DNA from: Rhodoferax sp.
GTDB lineage: Bacteria > Pseudomonadota > Gammaproteobacteria > Burkholderiales > Burkholderiaceae_C
NCBI RefSeq assembly: GCF_030653815.1
Contig: NZ_JAURYQ010000037.1
Location: 124,001-188,000 of the forward strand
DNA: 64,000 bases
Direction: 5' to 3'
Shown here: in pieces, positions 51,433 to 59,700 of the stretch
Position numbering within the stretch: position 1 is the first letter of the stretch
Layout of the letters: every line of letters begins with the position of its first letter
The notes under the pieces: model-generated
Database searches by the model: none
Told to the model about the DNA's origin: nothing
What the model saw: only the letters and a program-made list of their open reading frames with translations
Translations under genes and position numbers: made by a program

Positions 51433-51609
51433 TTGGCAACACCTAATTACGGCTACGAAAAGCGTCAGAAAGAACTGGCGAAAAAGAAGAAAAAAGAAGA
51501 AAAACTCAAAGAAAAAGCCCAGCGCAAGGCGGGCGAGGGTGGGCCTGAGGGGCAGGAAGATCAGCCAGATCAGCCAGATCAGCCCGCTCAGGACACACCA
51601 GCCAGCTGA
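51433..51609 (+). CDS. 58-residue Lys/Glu-rich protein, conserved-looking
   Basis: A short frame from a TTG at 51433 to a TGA at 51607 starts ATPNYGYEKRQKELAKKKKK, which I recall as the start of a small protein common in Burkholderiales, then more Lys/Glu/Gln and an acidic, Pro-rich tail. The tail includes a 9-bp tandem repeat at 51559-51585 (three copies, DQP units). The TTG start is inferred; GAAAG lies 8 or so bases before it, and TAAAAT at 51401-51406 could be a -10 box. Highly charged and probably disordered; function unknown. Confidence 0.6.
   Translation: MATPNYGYEKRQKELAKKKKKEEKLKEKAQRKAGEGGPEGQEDQPDQPDQPAQDTPAS
51559..51585 (+). repeat. 9-bp tandem repeat inside the small Lys/Glu-rich gene
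   Basis: GATCAGCCA is present twice and GATCAGCCC once, back to back, coding for DQP DQP DQP. The repeat keeps the frame, so copy-number changes would only lengthen or shorten the acidic tail. Confidence 0.85.
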
Positions 51610-51633
51610 TTTTCCCGACCTTCGCCCGCGCCA

Positions 51634-52686
51634 TCAAGCCAGCATCTGGCTTGCCAAGGTGTGCATGGCTTCGGCGGACCGGTCGGTGGGCGTCAACGGA
51701 GCGGCCCGTGCAAACTGCACAAAATTGCGCTGCATCGACTGCGCATAAGCCGGGTCGTAATGCTGGGTCAGCAACTCCATGACCACCGTGGCAAAGTCCC
51801 CGCTTTGCGCCATGCCTTGCCAGCGTTTCACCACCTCGTGGCCCTTGAGTTCGGTGAGTTTTTCCAGTCGCTCACAAAAATAGGCCACGTCGCGCGTCAG
51901 GTAGTCATAGTCTTCCAGCAACAGCGCCACACGTTCTTCATCAGACAGTTGCAGGTTCAGGCAGGGGCTGTTGCGCATGGCGTCCATCAGCGCGGTGGGC
52001 ACCGACAAATTGCCCACTTTTTTGCTCTCGCTTTCCACAAACACCGGCACCGCCGTATCGAACTGGCGCAGTTGGTCCCACACCAGGGTTTCAAAATGCT
52101 TTTGGCTTGGCTGGGCCAACCCGGGCACCGCGCCCAGCACCGAACTGCGGTGGTTGGCCAGGGCCTCGAGGTCCAGCACCTGGGCACCTTGCTTTGCCAG
52201 CGCCTGCAGCAAGCGGGTTTTGCCACTGCCGGTCGGGCCGCACACCACGCGGAACATCAGCTTGGGCACGCGCGCCACGATGTCCTGTACCAGCGCCGCC
52301 CTGAAAGCCTTGTAGCCGCCTTCCACCAGTGTCACCCGAAAACCGATCTGGCTCAAGACCAGCGACAGCGAGCCGCTGCGCTGACCACCGCGCCAGCAAT
52401 AAGCCAGCGGCTGCCAGTCGCGCGGCTTGTCGATCACCTCGCGCTCAATGTGCGCGGCAATGTTGCGCGCGGCTTTTGCTGCCCCCCGCTTGCGCGCTTC
52501 AAACGGGTTGACCTGCTTGTACAGGGTGCCAATCTCGATGCGTTCGGCGTTGTTCAGGGTCGGCCAGTTGATGGCGCCGGGCAGGTGGTCGGCCTGGTAT
52601 TCGTCTTCGCTGCGGGCGTCGATGATGGCATCAAAGTCGGCCAGCCGCGCCATGACTTCGGCCGCGCCAAGGAGGGTCAGACTCAT
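51634..52686 (-). CDS. mnmH: tRNA 2-selenouridine/geranyl-2-thiouridine synthase MnmH (SelU)
   Basis: The 350-residue enzyme acts on 2-thiouridine at tRNA position 34. It has an N-terminal rhodanese domain with the active Cys in YCWRGGQRSGSLS near residue 96 and a C-terminal P-loop ATPase domain (GPTGSGKTRLLQAL near 150; VFVESESKKVG). The enzyme either uses selenophosphate or, without selenium, geranylates. No selD or selA is seen in this window. Its start overlaps the tesA stop (ATGA), so the two are co-translated. Confidence 0.93.
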   Translation of the reverse strand: MSLTLLGAAEVMARLADFDAIIDARSEDEYQADHLPGAINWPTLNNAERIEIGTLYKQVNPFEARKRGAAKAARNIAAHIEREVIDKPRDWQPLAYCWRGGQRSGSLSLVLSQIGFRVTLVEGGYKAFRAALVQDIVARVPKLMFRVVCGPTGSGKTRLLQALAKQGAQVLDLEALANHRSSVLGAVPGLAQPSQKHFETLVWDQLRQFDTAVPVFVESESKKVGNLSVPTALMDAMRNSPCLNLQLSDEERVALLLEDYDYLTRDVAYFCERLEKLTELKGHEVVKRWQGMAQSGDFATVVMELLTQHYDPAYAQSMQRNFVQFARAAPLTPTDRSAEAMHTLASQMLA

Positions 52687-53336
52687 GACAGTTCTTTCGT
52701 GATGGCTGGCCAGACATTGGCCAGCATGCGCGGCTGAGCTGCCTCCTTGGGGTGGATGCGGTCGGCCTGAAACCAGGTCAGGCTGTCAGGGGCATCGGCA
52801 ATGCCCTTGAGGAAGAAGGGCACCAGGGCGGCACGCGTGGTCTTGGCCACCTCGGCGTACATGCGGGCAAAGCGCTGGGTGTAATCACGTCCGTAGTTCG
52901 GTGGCACCTGCATGCCGAGCAACAGCACTTTGGCGCCACTTTGCTGCGCCAGCCGGGTCATGGCCAACAGGTTGTCCCGGGTCATGTCGAGCGGCAGGCC
53001 GCGCAGGGCATCATTGCCGCCCAGTTCAATCACCACCAGCGTGGGGCGGTGTTGCGCCAGCAAAGCGGGCAGGCGGGCGCGCCCGCCCGAGCTGGTGTCG
53101 CCACTGATGCTGGCGTTGACCACGTCGGCCCGGATCTTTTCAGTCTGAAGTTTTTGTTCAAGCAGAGCGACCCAACCGGTGCCGCGCCTGAGGCCATACT
53201 CCGCGCTCAGCGAGTCACCCAGCACCAGCAGGGAAGAGCGCATGGGCGGCGTTGTGTCAGCTGCCACGCTGCGGTAAATCCCGCTGCTGGCAAGGACAGC
53301 CGCCAACGCGATACAGTGGCGTCGGTTCAAATTCAT
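52683..53336 (-). CDS. tesA: GDSL-type lysophospholipase/thioesterase TesA (arylesterase)
   Basis: The 217-residue exported hydrolase has a signal peptide (ALAAVLASSGIY), the GDSL nucleophile block LVLGDSLSAEYGL, the GGND oxyanion block (VVIELGGNDALRGLPLD) and the catalytic DxxH as DRIHPKEAAQ. It hydrolyses acyl-CoA, lysophospholipid or aryl esters in the periplasm. The ATG at 53336 gives a normal signal peptide; another at 53357 would overlap the divergent ABC gene start by two bases. In E. coli tesA also diverges from ybbA. Confidence 0.92.
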   Translation of the reverse strand: MNLNRRHCIALAAVLASSGIYRSVAADTTPPMRSSLLVLGDSLSAEYGLRRGTGWVALLEQKLQTEKIRADVVNASISGDTSSGGRARLPALLAQHRPTLVVIELGGNDALRGLPLDMTRDNLLAMTRLAQQSGAKVLLLGMQVPPNYGRDYTQRFARMYAEVAKTTRAALVPFFLKGIADAPDSLTWFQADRIHPKEAAQPRMLANVWPAITKELS

Positions 53337-53355
53337 TTGTTGCAAAGAAAAATTC

Positions 53356-54027
53356 ATGTCAGATGTCATTATCTCGGTAGAGCACGTTTTCAAGTCGGTG
53401 GCCGATGCCACGGGCACGCTGGAAATTTTGCAGGACATTGATTTTGCCCTGCGCTCCCGTGAAACTGTGGCTATTGTCGGTGCTTCGGGTTCCGGCAAGA
53501 GCACCCTGTTGTCGATCATTGCCGGGCTCGACACACCCAGCAAGGGCACGGTGCGGCTCGCCGGACACGACTTGTTTGCGATGAGCGAGGACGACCGTGC
53601 CGCACTGCGCGCTGAAAAACTGGGTTTCGTCTTCCAGAGCTTTCAATTGCTGGGTAATCTGACAGCGCTGGAAAACGTCATGCTGCCGCTGGAACTGGCC
53701 GGCCGACGCCAGGCACGCAAGCTGGCCACCGAGATGCTGGACCGTGTCGGCCTGGCCGAGCGTCTTGGACATTACCCCAAGGTGCTTTCGGGAGGCGAGC
53801 AGCAGCGCGTGGCGCTGGCGCGTGCCTTTGTGGTGCAGCCCGCGGTCTTGCTGGCGGACGAACCCACCGGCAGCCTGGACTTTGCCACCGGTGAAAAAAT
53901 CATGAGCCTGATGTTCGACCTGAACCGCGAACTGGGCACCACCTTGCTGCTGGTCACCCATGACCGCGCCATGGCCGAGCGCTGCCAGCGCAGCATCACC
54001 ATTGAGGCGGGGCGCGTGCTGGCGTAG
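53356..54027 (+). CDS. ybbA: LolD/YbbA-type ABC transporter ATPase
   Basis: The 223-residue ATPase has Walker A GASGSGKSTLLS, signature LSGGEQQRVALARAF, Walker B VLLADEPTGSLD and the switch VTHDRAMAERC. The MacB/LolD-type FVFQSFQLLGNLTALENVMLP block is clear. It diverges from tesA, as in the E. coli tesA/ybbA/ybbP locus, but the large YbbP-type permease that should follow is missing: a TonB receptor gene comes next on the same strand. The permease is therefore elsewhere or lost. Confidence 0.88.
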   Translation: MSDVIISVEHVFKSVADATGTLEILQDIDFALRSRETVAIVGASGSGKSTLLSIIAGLDTPSKGTVRLAGHDLFAMSEDDRAALRAEKLGFVFQSFQLLGNLTALENVMLPLELAGRRQARKLATEMLDRVGLAERLGHYPKVLSGGEQQRVALARAFVVQPAVLLADEPTGSLDFATGEKIMSLMFDLNRELGTTLLLVTHDRAMAERCQRSITIEAGRVLA

Positions 54028-54095
54028 CCGGCCTGACGCCCGGTTGGACAGCGCTGGGCGCGTTGGGCGCTGCGTCTTCAGGGCACAATGTTGCC

Positions 54096-56066
54096 ATGAA
54101 AAAATCCCCATTGATGTCCCGTTCGGGCGCTTCCCTATTTGTTGGCTTGGTCGGGCTCATGCTCAGCCAAGGGCTTGCGGCCCAGAACACCCCGGGGGTG
54201 TCAGAAAAAGATTTTCTGGACGAGATGCCGATCATCCTGTCGGTGTCGCGCCTGCCGCAGCGGCTGGATGAAACACCGGGTGCAGTCACCATTCTTGACC
54301 GTGACTTCATTCGCAGCTCGGGCGCGCGCGACGTGGCCGACTTGCTGCGCCTGGTGCCGGGTTTTCAATCCAGCACGTCTTTTGAAGGTGACGCGCCACA
54401 AGCCAGTTACCACGGTGTGTATGGCTATTATTCGGCCCGCATCCAGGTGCTGGTCGATGGCCGTTCGGTCTATTCAAACTATTTTGCCGGCAGCGTGGCA
54501 CCGGGCTTGATGTCGGTGATGCTCGATGATATTGAACGCATTGAGGTGTTGCGCGGCTCCAATTCGGTGGCCTATGGCGCCCGCGCCATGCTCGGCGTGG
54601 TCAATATCGTGACCCGGCACAGTGCCGAAACGCTGGGGCCCCGTGCAGCGCTTACGCGCGGAGAAAACGGCATTCAGGACACCGCGCTGGGCCTGGGCTG
54701 GCGCACCGACAACAGCACCCAGCGGCTGGCTGTGGACGAGCGGGGTGATGACGGCCTGAGCGGCGCCAATGGCCACAACCGGGTGCAGCGCGCCAACTTC
54801 AGGTCGGATTGGCAGGTTTCGGGCAGCAGCCAAGTGCAGCTGAGTGCAGGCTGGATGGCCATTGGGGCTGGCAAAGGCTACCCCGATCGACCTGGCTCAG
54901 GCTTTCGTGATACCACCTTTGAAAACAAATTTCTGCAGCTCGACTGGAGGGAAGTGTTGAGCCCGGACCAGGACCTGACGCTCAGCTTGTCACATAACCA
55001 GGAAAGTTACCATGATGTGGTGCCCTACCTGCCCATTCCCGGCTTGAATCTCGATGGCAGCGGCACCACCAGCAACAACACCCTGACGGCACAGCACACG
55101 CTGCGACTGAGTCCGGCGCTGCGCATGGTCTGGGGCGCCGAATTGCGGCGCGAATCGGTCACCTCGCGCCCCCTGTTCAACACCGACGAGGCCCTGATCG
55201 ACAATTTCACGCGCTTGTTCACCCATGCCGAATGGCGTCTGCGACCGGACCTGCTGCTCAATGGCGGTGTCATGGCCGAGCGCAGCAGTGCCAATGGCTC
55301 CAGCCTGGCCCCCCGACTCATGTTGAACTGGCACGTCACACCCGAACAGACCCTTCGCGCCGGCATGACGCGTTCGTTCCGACCCCCCAGTGCTTTCGAG
55401 CGCCGGGCGGATGTGCGCTACTCGTTTAAAAATAAATTGCTCGATGTCACGTTTTTGGCGAGCGGCAACGTGGTGCCTGAAACCGTGCTGACCCGTGAGT
55501 TGGGATACCTGGGCACTTTCCCGAGCCTGAAATCGACCCTCGATGTCCGTCTTTTTGATGAGAAATTTACCGGTTTTATCGACGGTATTCGCTACCTGAC
55601 AAAAGTTGGCGGTAAAGTTTACGCGCCCTACGATTATTCCAATGTTGACAATTTCTCCATCCGGGGTCTGGAACTGCAATGGACTGGCCGGCCCTGGCCG
55701 GGTGCGCAACTGGGTGTCAACCAGTCGCTGACCCGGTTGGCGTTCGAGAAACCACCGTCTGAAACCAAATTGGTGGTGGCGATGCCAAAGTCCACCAGCA
55801 CCGTGTTCCTGACGCAACAGTTGCCAGCGGGCCTGCAGTTTTCACTCAGCCATCAATACAGCGAGCCCCTCTGGGTGCAAAGATCGGGTGATTTGCGGCA
55901 ATACCTGCACCGCACTGATTGGCGCTTGAGCAAGTCGCTGCGCTTGGGCCAACGCCACGGTGAATTGGCCTTGACCGTGCAAAACCAGGGCTCACCCTAC
56001 GCCGACTATGACGATGCGTTTTTGTTCAAGCGCCGCGCTTTCGTAACCCTGCGCATCGACAACTGA
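54096..56066 (+). CDS. TonB-dependent outer membrane receptor
   Basis: A ~656-residue receptor. Signal peptide (LFVGLVGLMLSQGLAAQ), then the plug domain with a TonB-box-like EMPIILSVSRLPQ near the N-terminus, the plug blocks TPGAVTILDRDFIRSSGARD and VLRGSNSVAYGARAMLGVVNIVT, then a long beta-barrel with alternating hydrophobic strands. The ligand cannot be told from sequence. The ATG at 54096 was preferred to one at 54063 because the signal peptide starts there. It lies 7 bp before the substrate-binding protein gene and so is likely co-transcribed with it and the kinase. Confidence 0.92.
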   Translation: MKKSPLMSRSGASLFVGLVGLMLSQGLAAQNTPGVSEKDFLDEMPIILSVSRLPQRLDETPGAVTILDRDFIRSSGARDVADLLRLVPGFQSSTSFEGDAPQASYHGVYGYYSARIQVLVDGRSVYSNYFAGSVAPGLMSVMLDDIERIEVLRGSNSVAYGARAMLGVVNIVTRHSAETLGPRAALTRGENGIQDTALGLGWRTDNSTQRLAVDERGDDGLSGANGHNRVQRANFRSDWQVSGSSQVQLSAGWMAIGAGKGYPDRPGSGFRDTTFENKFLQLDWREVLSPDQDLTLSLSHNQESYHDVVPYLPIPGLNLDGSGTTSNNTLTAQHTLRLSPALRMVWGAELRRESVTSRPLFNTDEALIDNFTRLFTHAEWRLRPDLLLNGGVMAERSSANGSSLAPRLMLNWHVTPEQTLRAGMTRSFRPPSAFERRADVRYSFKNKLLDVTFLASGNVVPETVLTRELGYLGTFPSLKSTLDVRLFDEKFTGFIDGIRYLTKVGGKVYAPYDYSNVDNFSIRGLELQWTGRPWPGAQLGVNQSLTRLAFEKPPSETKLVVAMPKSTSTVFLTQQLPAGLQFSLSHQYSEPLWVQRSGDLRQYLHRTDWRLSKSLRLGQRHGELALTVQNQGSPYADYDDAFLFKRRAFVTLRIDN

Positions 56067-56073
56067 CGCTGGC

Positions 56074-57024
56074 ATGCTTGCGCGCTTGCTCCGGTTCCTG
56101 TCAGGGCTGGCCTTGTGCCTGCTGGTCCTGTCCGGGACAGCGCAAACGCCGGAAATCCAGGTCGGCATCGCCCGCAGTCAAACCAGTGCAGCCTACCTTG
56201 ACGCCACCCAAGCCCTGGTCAATGGCCTGACCCGCCAAGGCGTGTCGCTCAACGCCATCAACGTATGGAGTCCGGCTGAGTTGGCCGCGCTGTCCGGGGT
56301 CCGGCTGTCGTCGGTCAAGGTCTGGGTGGCGTTGGGAACCGAGGCCGCCACGGCCTTGGCCCAGAGTCGCGTCAATGCGCCCGTGCTCAACGCCTTGTTG
56401 CCACGCAGCAGTTTTGAACGCGTGCTGCGTGTGTCGGGACGCAAGGCATCGGCCGGGTTCAATGTGCTGCAACTCGACCAACCACTGCAACGTCAGCTCG
56501 GGTTGATTCGTTTGGCGTTGCCCAAGGCCAGGCGCTTGGGGGTCGTGTGGGGACCGGATTCGCTGCCCAAAGCAGCTGCGTTGCGATCCCTGGCCAGCAG
56601 CCAGGGACTGTCGCTGCAAGAGGCCCTGCTCGACGACGAGACGTCCCTGTTTGCCGCCTTGAAGTCTGTCCTTGACAGCAGCGATGTGCTGTTGGCCCAG
56701 GCCGACCCGCTGGTGTTCAACAGCAACAACATCCAGAACATCCTGGTGACCACCATCAGGGGGCAGGTTCCTTTGGTCGCGTTTTCTCCGGCTTACGTGC
56801 GTGCCGGTGCCTTGCTGGCCGTTTACAGCACGCCGCCCCAGGTGGGTGACCAGGCCGCGCAGTGGGTGCTGGACGTGTTGGCCAACCGGGTCTTGCCTGA
56901 GCAGGCACTTGAGCCGCTTGATTTTGAAATCAGCGTCAATGAGCAGGTGGCCCGGGTGCTGGGCTTGTCGCTGGATGTCAAGGCCCTGACACTGGCCTTG
57001 AAACGCCAGGAGACTCAACGATGA
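56074..57024 (+). CDS. Periplasmic ABC-type substrate-binding protein (PF04392-like), no transporter partners
   Basis: A 316-residue protein with a signal peptide (RFLSGLALCLLVLSGTAQ) and a two-lobe binding fold resembling the ABC_sub_bind group (TrpX-like): VGIARSQTSAAYLD, VWVALGTEAATALAQ, GFNVLQLDQPLQRQLGLIRLALPKARRLGVVWG, QADPLVFNSNNIQNILV and PLVAFSPAYVRAGALLAVYS. The permease and ATPase that normally follow are absent; instead the stop overlaps a hybrid kinase start (ATGA). The pairing suggests a sensory rather than a transport role. Confidence 0.8.
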   Translation: MLARLLRFLSGLALCLLVLSGTAQTPEIQVGIARSQTSAAYLDATQALVNGLTRQGVSLNAINVWSPAELAALSGVRLSSVKVWVALGTEAATALAQSRVNAPVLNALLPRSSFERVLRVSGRKASAGFNVLQLDQPLQRQLGLIRLALPKARRLGVVWGPDSLPKAAALRSLASSQGLSLQEALLDDETSLFAALKSVLDSSDVLLAQADPLVFNSNNIQNILVTTIRGQVPLVAFSPAYVRAGALLAVYSTPPQVGDQAAQWVLDVLANRVLPEQALEPLDFEISVNEQVARVLGLSLDVKALTLALKRQETQR

Positions 57025-58979
57025 AGACGCCGGACATTCGGGTGCGCATGCTGGTGGCTGCGCTGTTGCCGGTTTCGCTGTTGAGCGTGTTGTTGTCAGC
57101 CGTGTTTTTGATGGCACGTTTTGAAGACATCAGCGCGGCCCACCAGTTGCGCACGCGCTCGGTGGCACGGCAGTTGGCGTTGGCCAGCGAATTTGGTTTG
57201 TTTGCCGGCAACAAGCAGCAGTTGCAAGCCCTGGCGCGCGGTGCCTTGCGGGAATCCGATGTGCGCTGGGTCGCCATTGTCAGTCCGCAGGGTGAAACCT
57301 TGGCGAGCGCCGGTGTGGCGGGAGGTAACGACTTCCCACCCTATTCCGAGGTGGAAACGCACCAGGTCGACGCGCGGGGCTTGATCGATATGCTGACGCA
57401 ACCGGTTGTTGCCAGTGGTATCCAGCTTGACGATTTGTACGAAGACGTGAACCAAGTCATTCCGGGCAAGGCAGCGCCCCTGGGTCAGGTGGTGGTGAAA
57501 TTCTCACGACAGGCGGTGGTGGAGCAACAACAGAGCATCCTTTTGCTGGGTGGCTTGATCAGCGCCCTGGGGTTGCTGTTTGGCCTGGTGCTGGCAGTCC
57601 GGCTCAGTGGCGGGGTGATTCGCCCCATGATGCGGGTGTCGCATTTGATCGAGCGCATCGGCAATGGCGATTTTGCTGCTGCTGCCCAGACGCAAGCGCA
57701 AACGCCGCCGCAGGATCCGCTTCATGATTTGCAGAAGAATTTGATACAAATGGCCGATCGCCTGGCCGGTGCGCGTCAGGAGCTGGAGCATCAGGTGAGC
57801 ACGGTGACCCAGGCCTTGCGTGTAAAAAAGGAGGAGGCCGAACTGGCCACGCAGGCCAAGTCGCGGTTTTTGGCTGCAGCTAGCCATGATTTACGCCAAC
57901 CGGTGCATGCACTGGGCATGTTCATTGCGCGCCTGGCCCAACTCTCCCACGATGAGCAGACGCGCCAGCTGGTCGGTAACCTGCAGGCCTCGGTGAACGC
58001 CATGCAAAATTTGCTGGATGGCCTGTTGGATATTTCCCGGCTGGAAGCCAAGGCCGTGCAAATCCACTTCAAGAAATTTCCCCTGATGGAGTTGTTTGAG
58101 CGGCTCGGGCATGACTTGGTCCCGCTGGCCCAGGACAAGGGCTTGCAGTTGCGCATTCGCCCCTGTTCGGTGTGGGTTCGAAGCGACCCCGCCCTGCTGT
58201 ACCGGATCTTGCTTAACCTGGTGGGCAATGCCTTGCGCTACACCGAAAAAGGGGGGGTGCTGGTCGCCTGTCGCTTGGTTGGCAGTGGGTCGCAGGCCAG
58301 CATCGAGGTGTGGGACAGTGGTTTGGGCATTGCGCCCGAACATCAGGAAGACGTTTTCAAGGAGTTTTACCAGGTCGACAATCCGGCGCGGCAGCGCAGC
58401 CTGGGCATGGGTCTGGGCTTGAGCATTGTGCGGCGAAGCTGCCAGCTGTTGACGCACCCCCTGGAACTGTCGTCGCGTTTGGGCGTGGGAACACGTTTTT
58501 CCGTGAAAGTGCCCAGGGTCACGCCCGGTCCTGACCAGGCGCTGGTGGCGGTGGCAGACGTGCCCGAAAAACCCGAGGGGCTGCTGGCCACCGTGCTGGT
58601 GATTGAAGACGATGACATGGTGCGTCAGGCTTTGGTGGGTTTGCTGCAAAGCTGGGGCATGACGGTGGCCGAGGCAAGCGACCTGCAAAGTGCGCAGGGC
58701 TTGATTGAACAAGGCCTGGTACCGGGCCTGATCATCAGCGACTACCGACTCAATGAGACGCTGAACGGGATTCTGGTGGTCGCCCGGTTGCGCCAGCAAC
58801 TGGCCTGTGCGGTGCCAGCCTGTCTCATCAGTGGCGACATCGATCCGGCCCTGATCCAGGCCGCGCAACAGGCCCAACTGACGCTGCTGCACAAACCGGT
58901 GCGCCCAGCCAAATTACGCAACCTGCTGCGTCATTTGTTGGCCGATCAGCGTGACTCCGATGGCCCAACCGGGTCGTAG
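57021..58979 (+). CDS. Hybrid sensor histidine kinase with C-terminal receiver domain
   Basis: The 652-residue protein has membrane helices at about 11-31 and 173-195 around a ~140-residue periplasmic sensor, then a HAMP-like linker, a coiled coil, the H-box AAASHDLRQPVHALGMF with His289, ATPase boxes NALRYTEKGG, DSGLGI and LGMGLGLSIV, and a receiver domain (about 524-640) with acidic IEDDD and phosphoacceptor Asp574 in IISDYRLNET. The HDLRQP H-box defines a distinct kinase group, common in this order. Overlaps the binding-protein stop by four bases; its 3' end overlaps the convergent regulator gene by 34 bp. Confidence 0.92.
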   Translation: MKTPDIRVRMLVAALLPVSLLSVLLSAVFLMARFEDISAAHQLRTRSVARQLALASEFGLFAGNKQQLQALARGALRESDVRWVAIVSPQGETLASAGVAGGNDFPPYSEVETHQVDARGLIDMLTQPVVASGIQLDDLYEDVNQVIPGKAAPLGQVVVKFSRQAVVEQQQSILLLGGLISALGLLFGLVLAVRLSGGVIRPMMRVSHLIERIGNGDFAAAAQTQAQTPPQDPLHDLQKNLIQMADRLAGARQELEHQVSTVTQALRVKKEEAELATQAKSRFLAAASHDLRQPVHALGMFIARLAQLSHDEQTRQLVGNLQASVNAMQNLLDGLLDISRLEAKAVQIHFKKFPLMELFERLGHDLVPLAQDKGLQLRIRPCSVWVRSDPALLYRILLNLVGNALRYTEKGGVLVACRLVGSGSQASIEVWDSGLGIAPEHQEDVFKEFYQVDNPARQRSLGMGLGLSIVRRSCQLLTHPLELSSRLGVGTRFSVKVPRVTPGPDQALVAVADVPEKPEGLLATVLVIEDDDMVRQALVGLLQSWGMTVAEASDLQSAQGLIEQGLVPGLIISDYRLNETLNGILVVARLRQQLACAVPACLISGDIDPALIQAAQQAQLTLLHKPVRPAKLRNLLRHLLADQRDSDGPTGS

Positions 58980-59605
58980 CCCCAACGCTTGGCCTCCAGT
59001 GCGGCCTGGGTTCGGGTGCTGGCACCAAAAATCCGCAAAATATTGCTGACATGAAATTTCACGGTCTCCGCCCCCAGCGACAATTTTTCGCAGATCTGCC
59101 GGTTGGTCAGACCCTTGATCAGCAGCACAAGAACATCGTGCTGCCGTGGGCTGAGCACTGGCGGTGTGGTCAATTTGCCGGACATCCCGGCCGTTTCCTG
59201 GCGCATGGCGAGCAGGTCGTCGGGCTGGTAGAGACCGCCGGCCAGAATTTGTCGCAGCGCGGTGAGCAGGGTGTCGCTCAAACTGGATTTGGTCATGAAA
59301 CCAGCGGCGCCGAGTGTCATGGCCTGCTGCACCACCCTGGGATTGGCCGAGCCCGACAAAATGACCACGGGCAATTCAGGATGCCGTTGACCAAAAATTT
59401 CCAAGCCGGCCAGGCCCGTCATGTCAGGTAGCAGATAGTCCAGCAAGACCAGGTCCAGGTCAGGGTTGAAATGGGCGAGTTCCAGCGCACGGGTGCAGGT
59501 GGCGGCCTGCAACACGTCGGTTGCTTCCTGCGGGTCAAGGCCCTGAAGCACTTGGCAAAGCCCTTCCCGCACCAGCGCGTGGTCATCAACGACGAGAATC
59601 TTCAC
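58946..59605 (-). CDS. LuxR/NarL-type response regulator
   Basis: The 219-residue regulator has a receiver domain (VVDDHALVREGL, phosphoacceptor Asp56 in LVLLDYLLPD, Lys in FMTKSS) and a LuxR-type HTH (LSPRQHDVLVLLIKGLTNRQI, KLSLGAETVKFHVSNIL). The start is GTG with AAGG eight bases before. It converges on the hybrid kinase, overlapping it by 34 bp, and is its most likely partner. It diverges from dnaE. Targets are unknown; the TonB receptor operon would be the first place to look. Confidence 0.92.
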   Translation of the reverse strand: MKILVVDDHALVREGLCQVLQGLDPQEATDVLQAATCTRALELAHFNPDLDLVLLDYLLPDMTGLAGLEIFGQRHPELPVVILSGSANPRVVQQAMTLGAAGFMTKSSLSDTLLTALRQILAGGLYQPDDLLAMRQETAGMSGKLTTPPVLSPRQHDVLVLLIKGLTNRQICEKLSLGAETVKFHVSNILRIFGASTRTQAALEAKRWGYDPVGPSESR

Positions 59606-59700
59606 AGTGGTCGCCTTATGGGGTTTCTTACAATCCAGCTATTACAAGCAAACGCCTTCATTGCAGGCCGAATCGCTTGAATCATCATACAAGAAGACCC

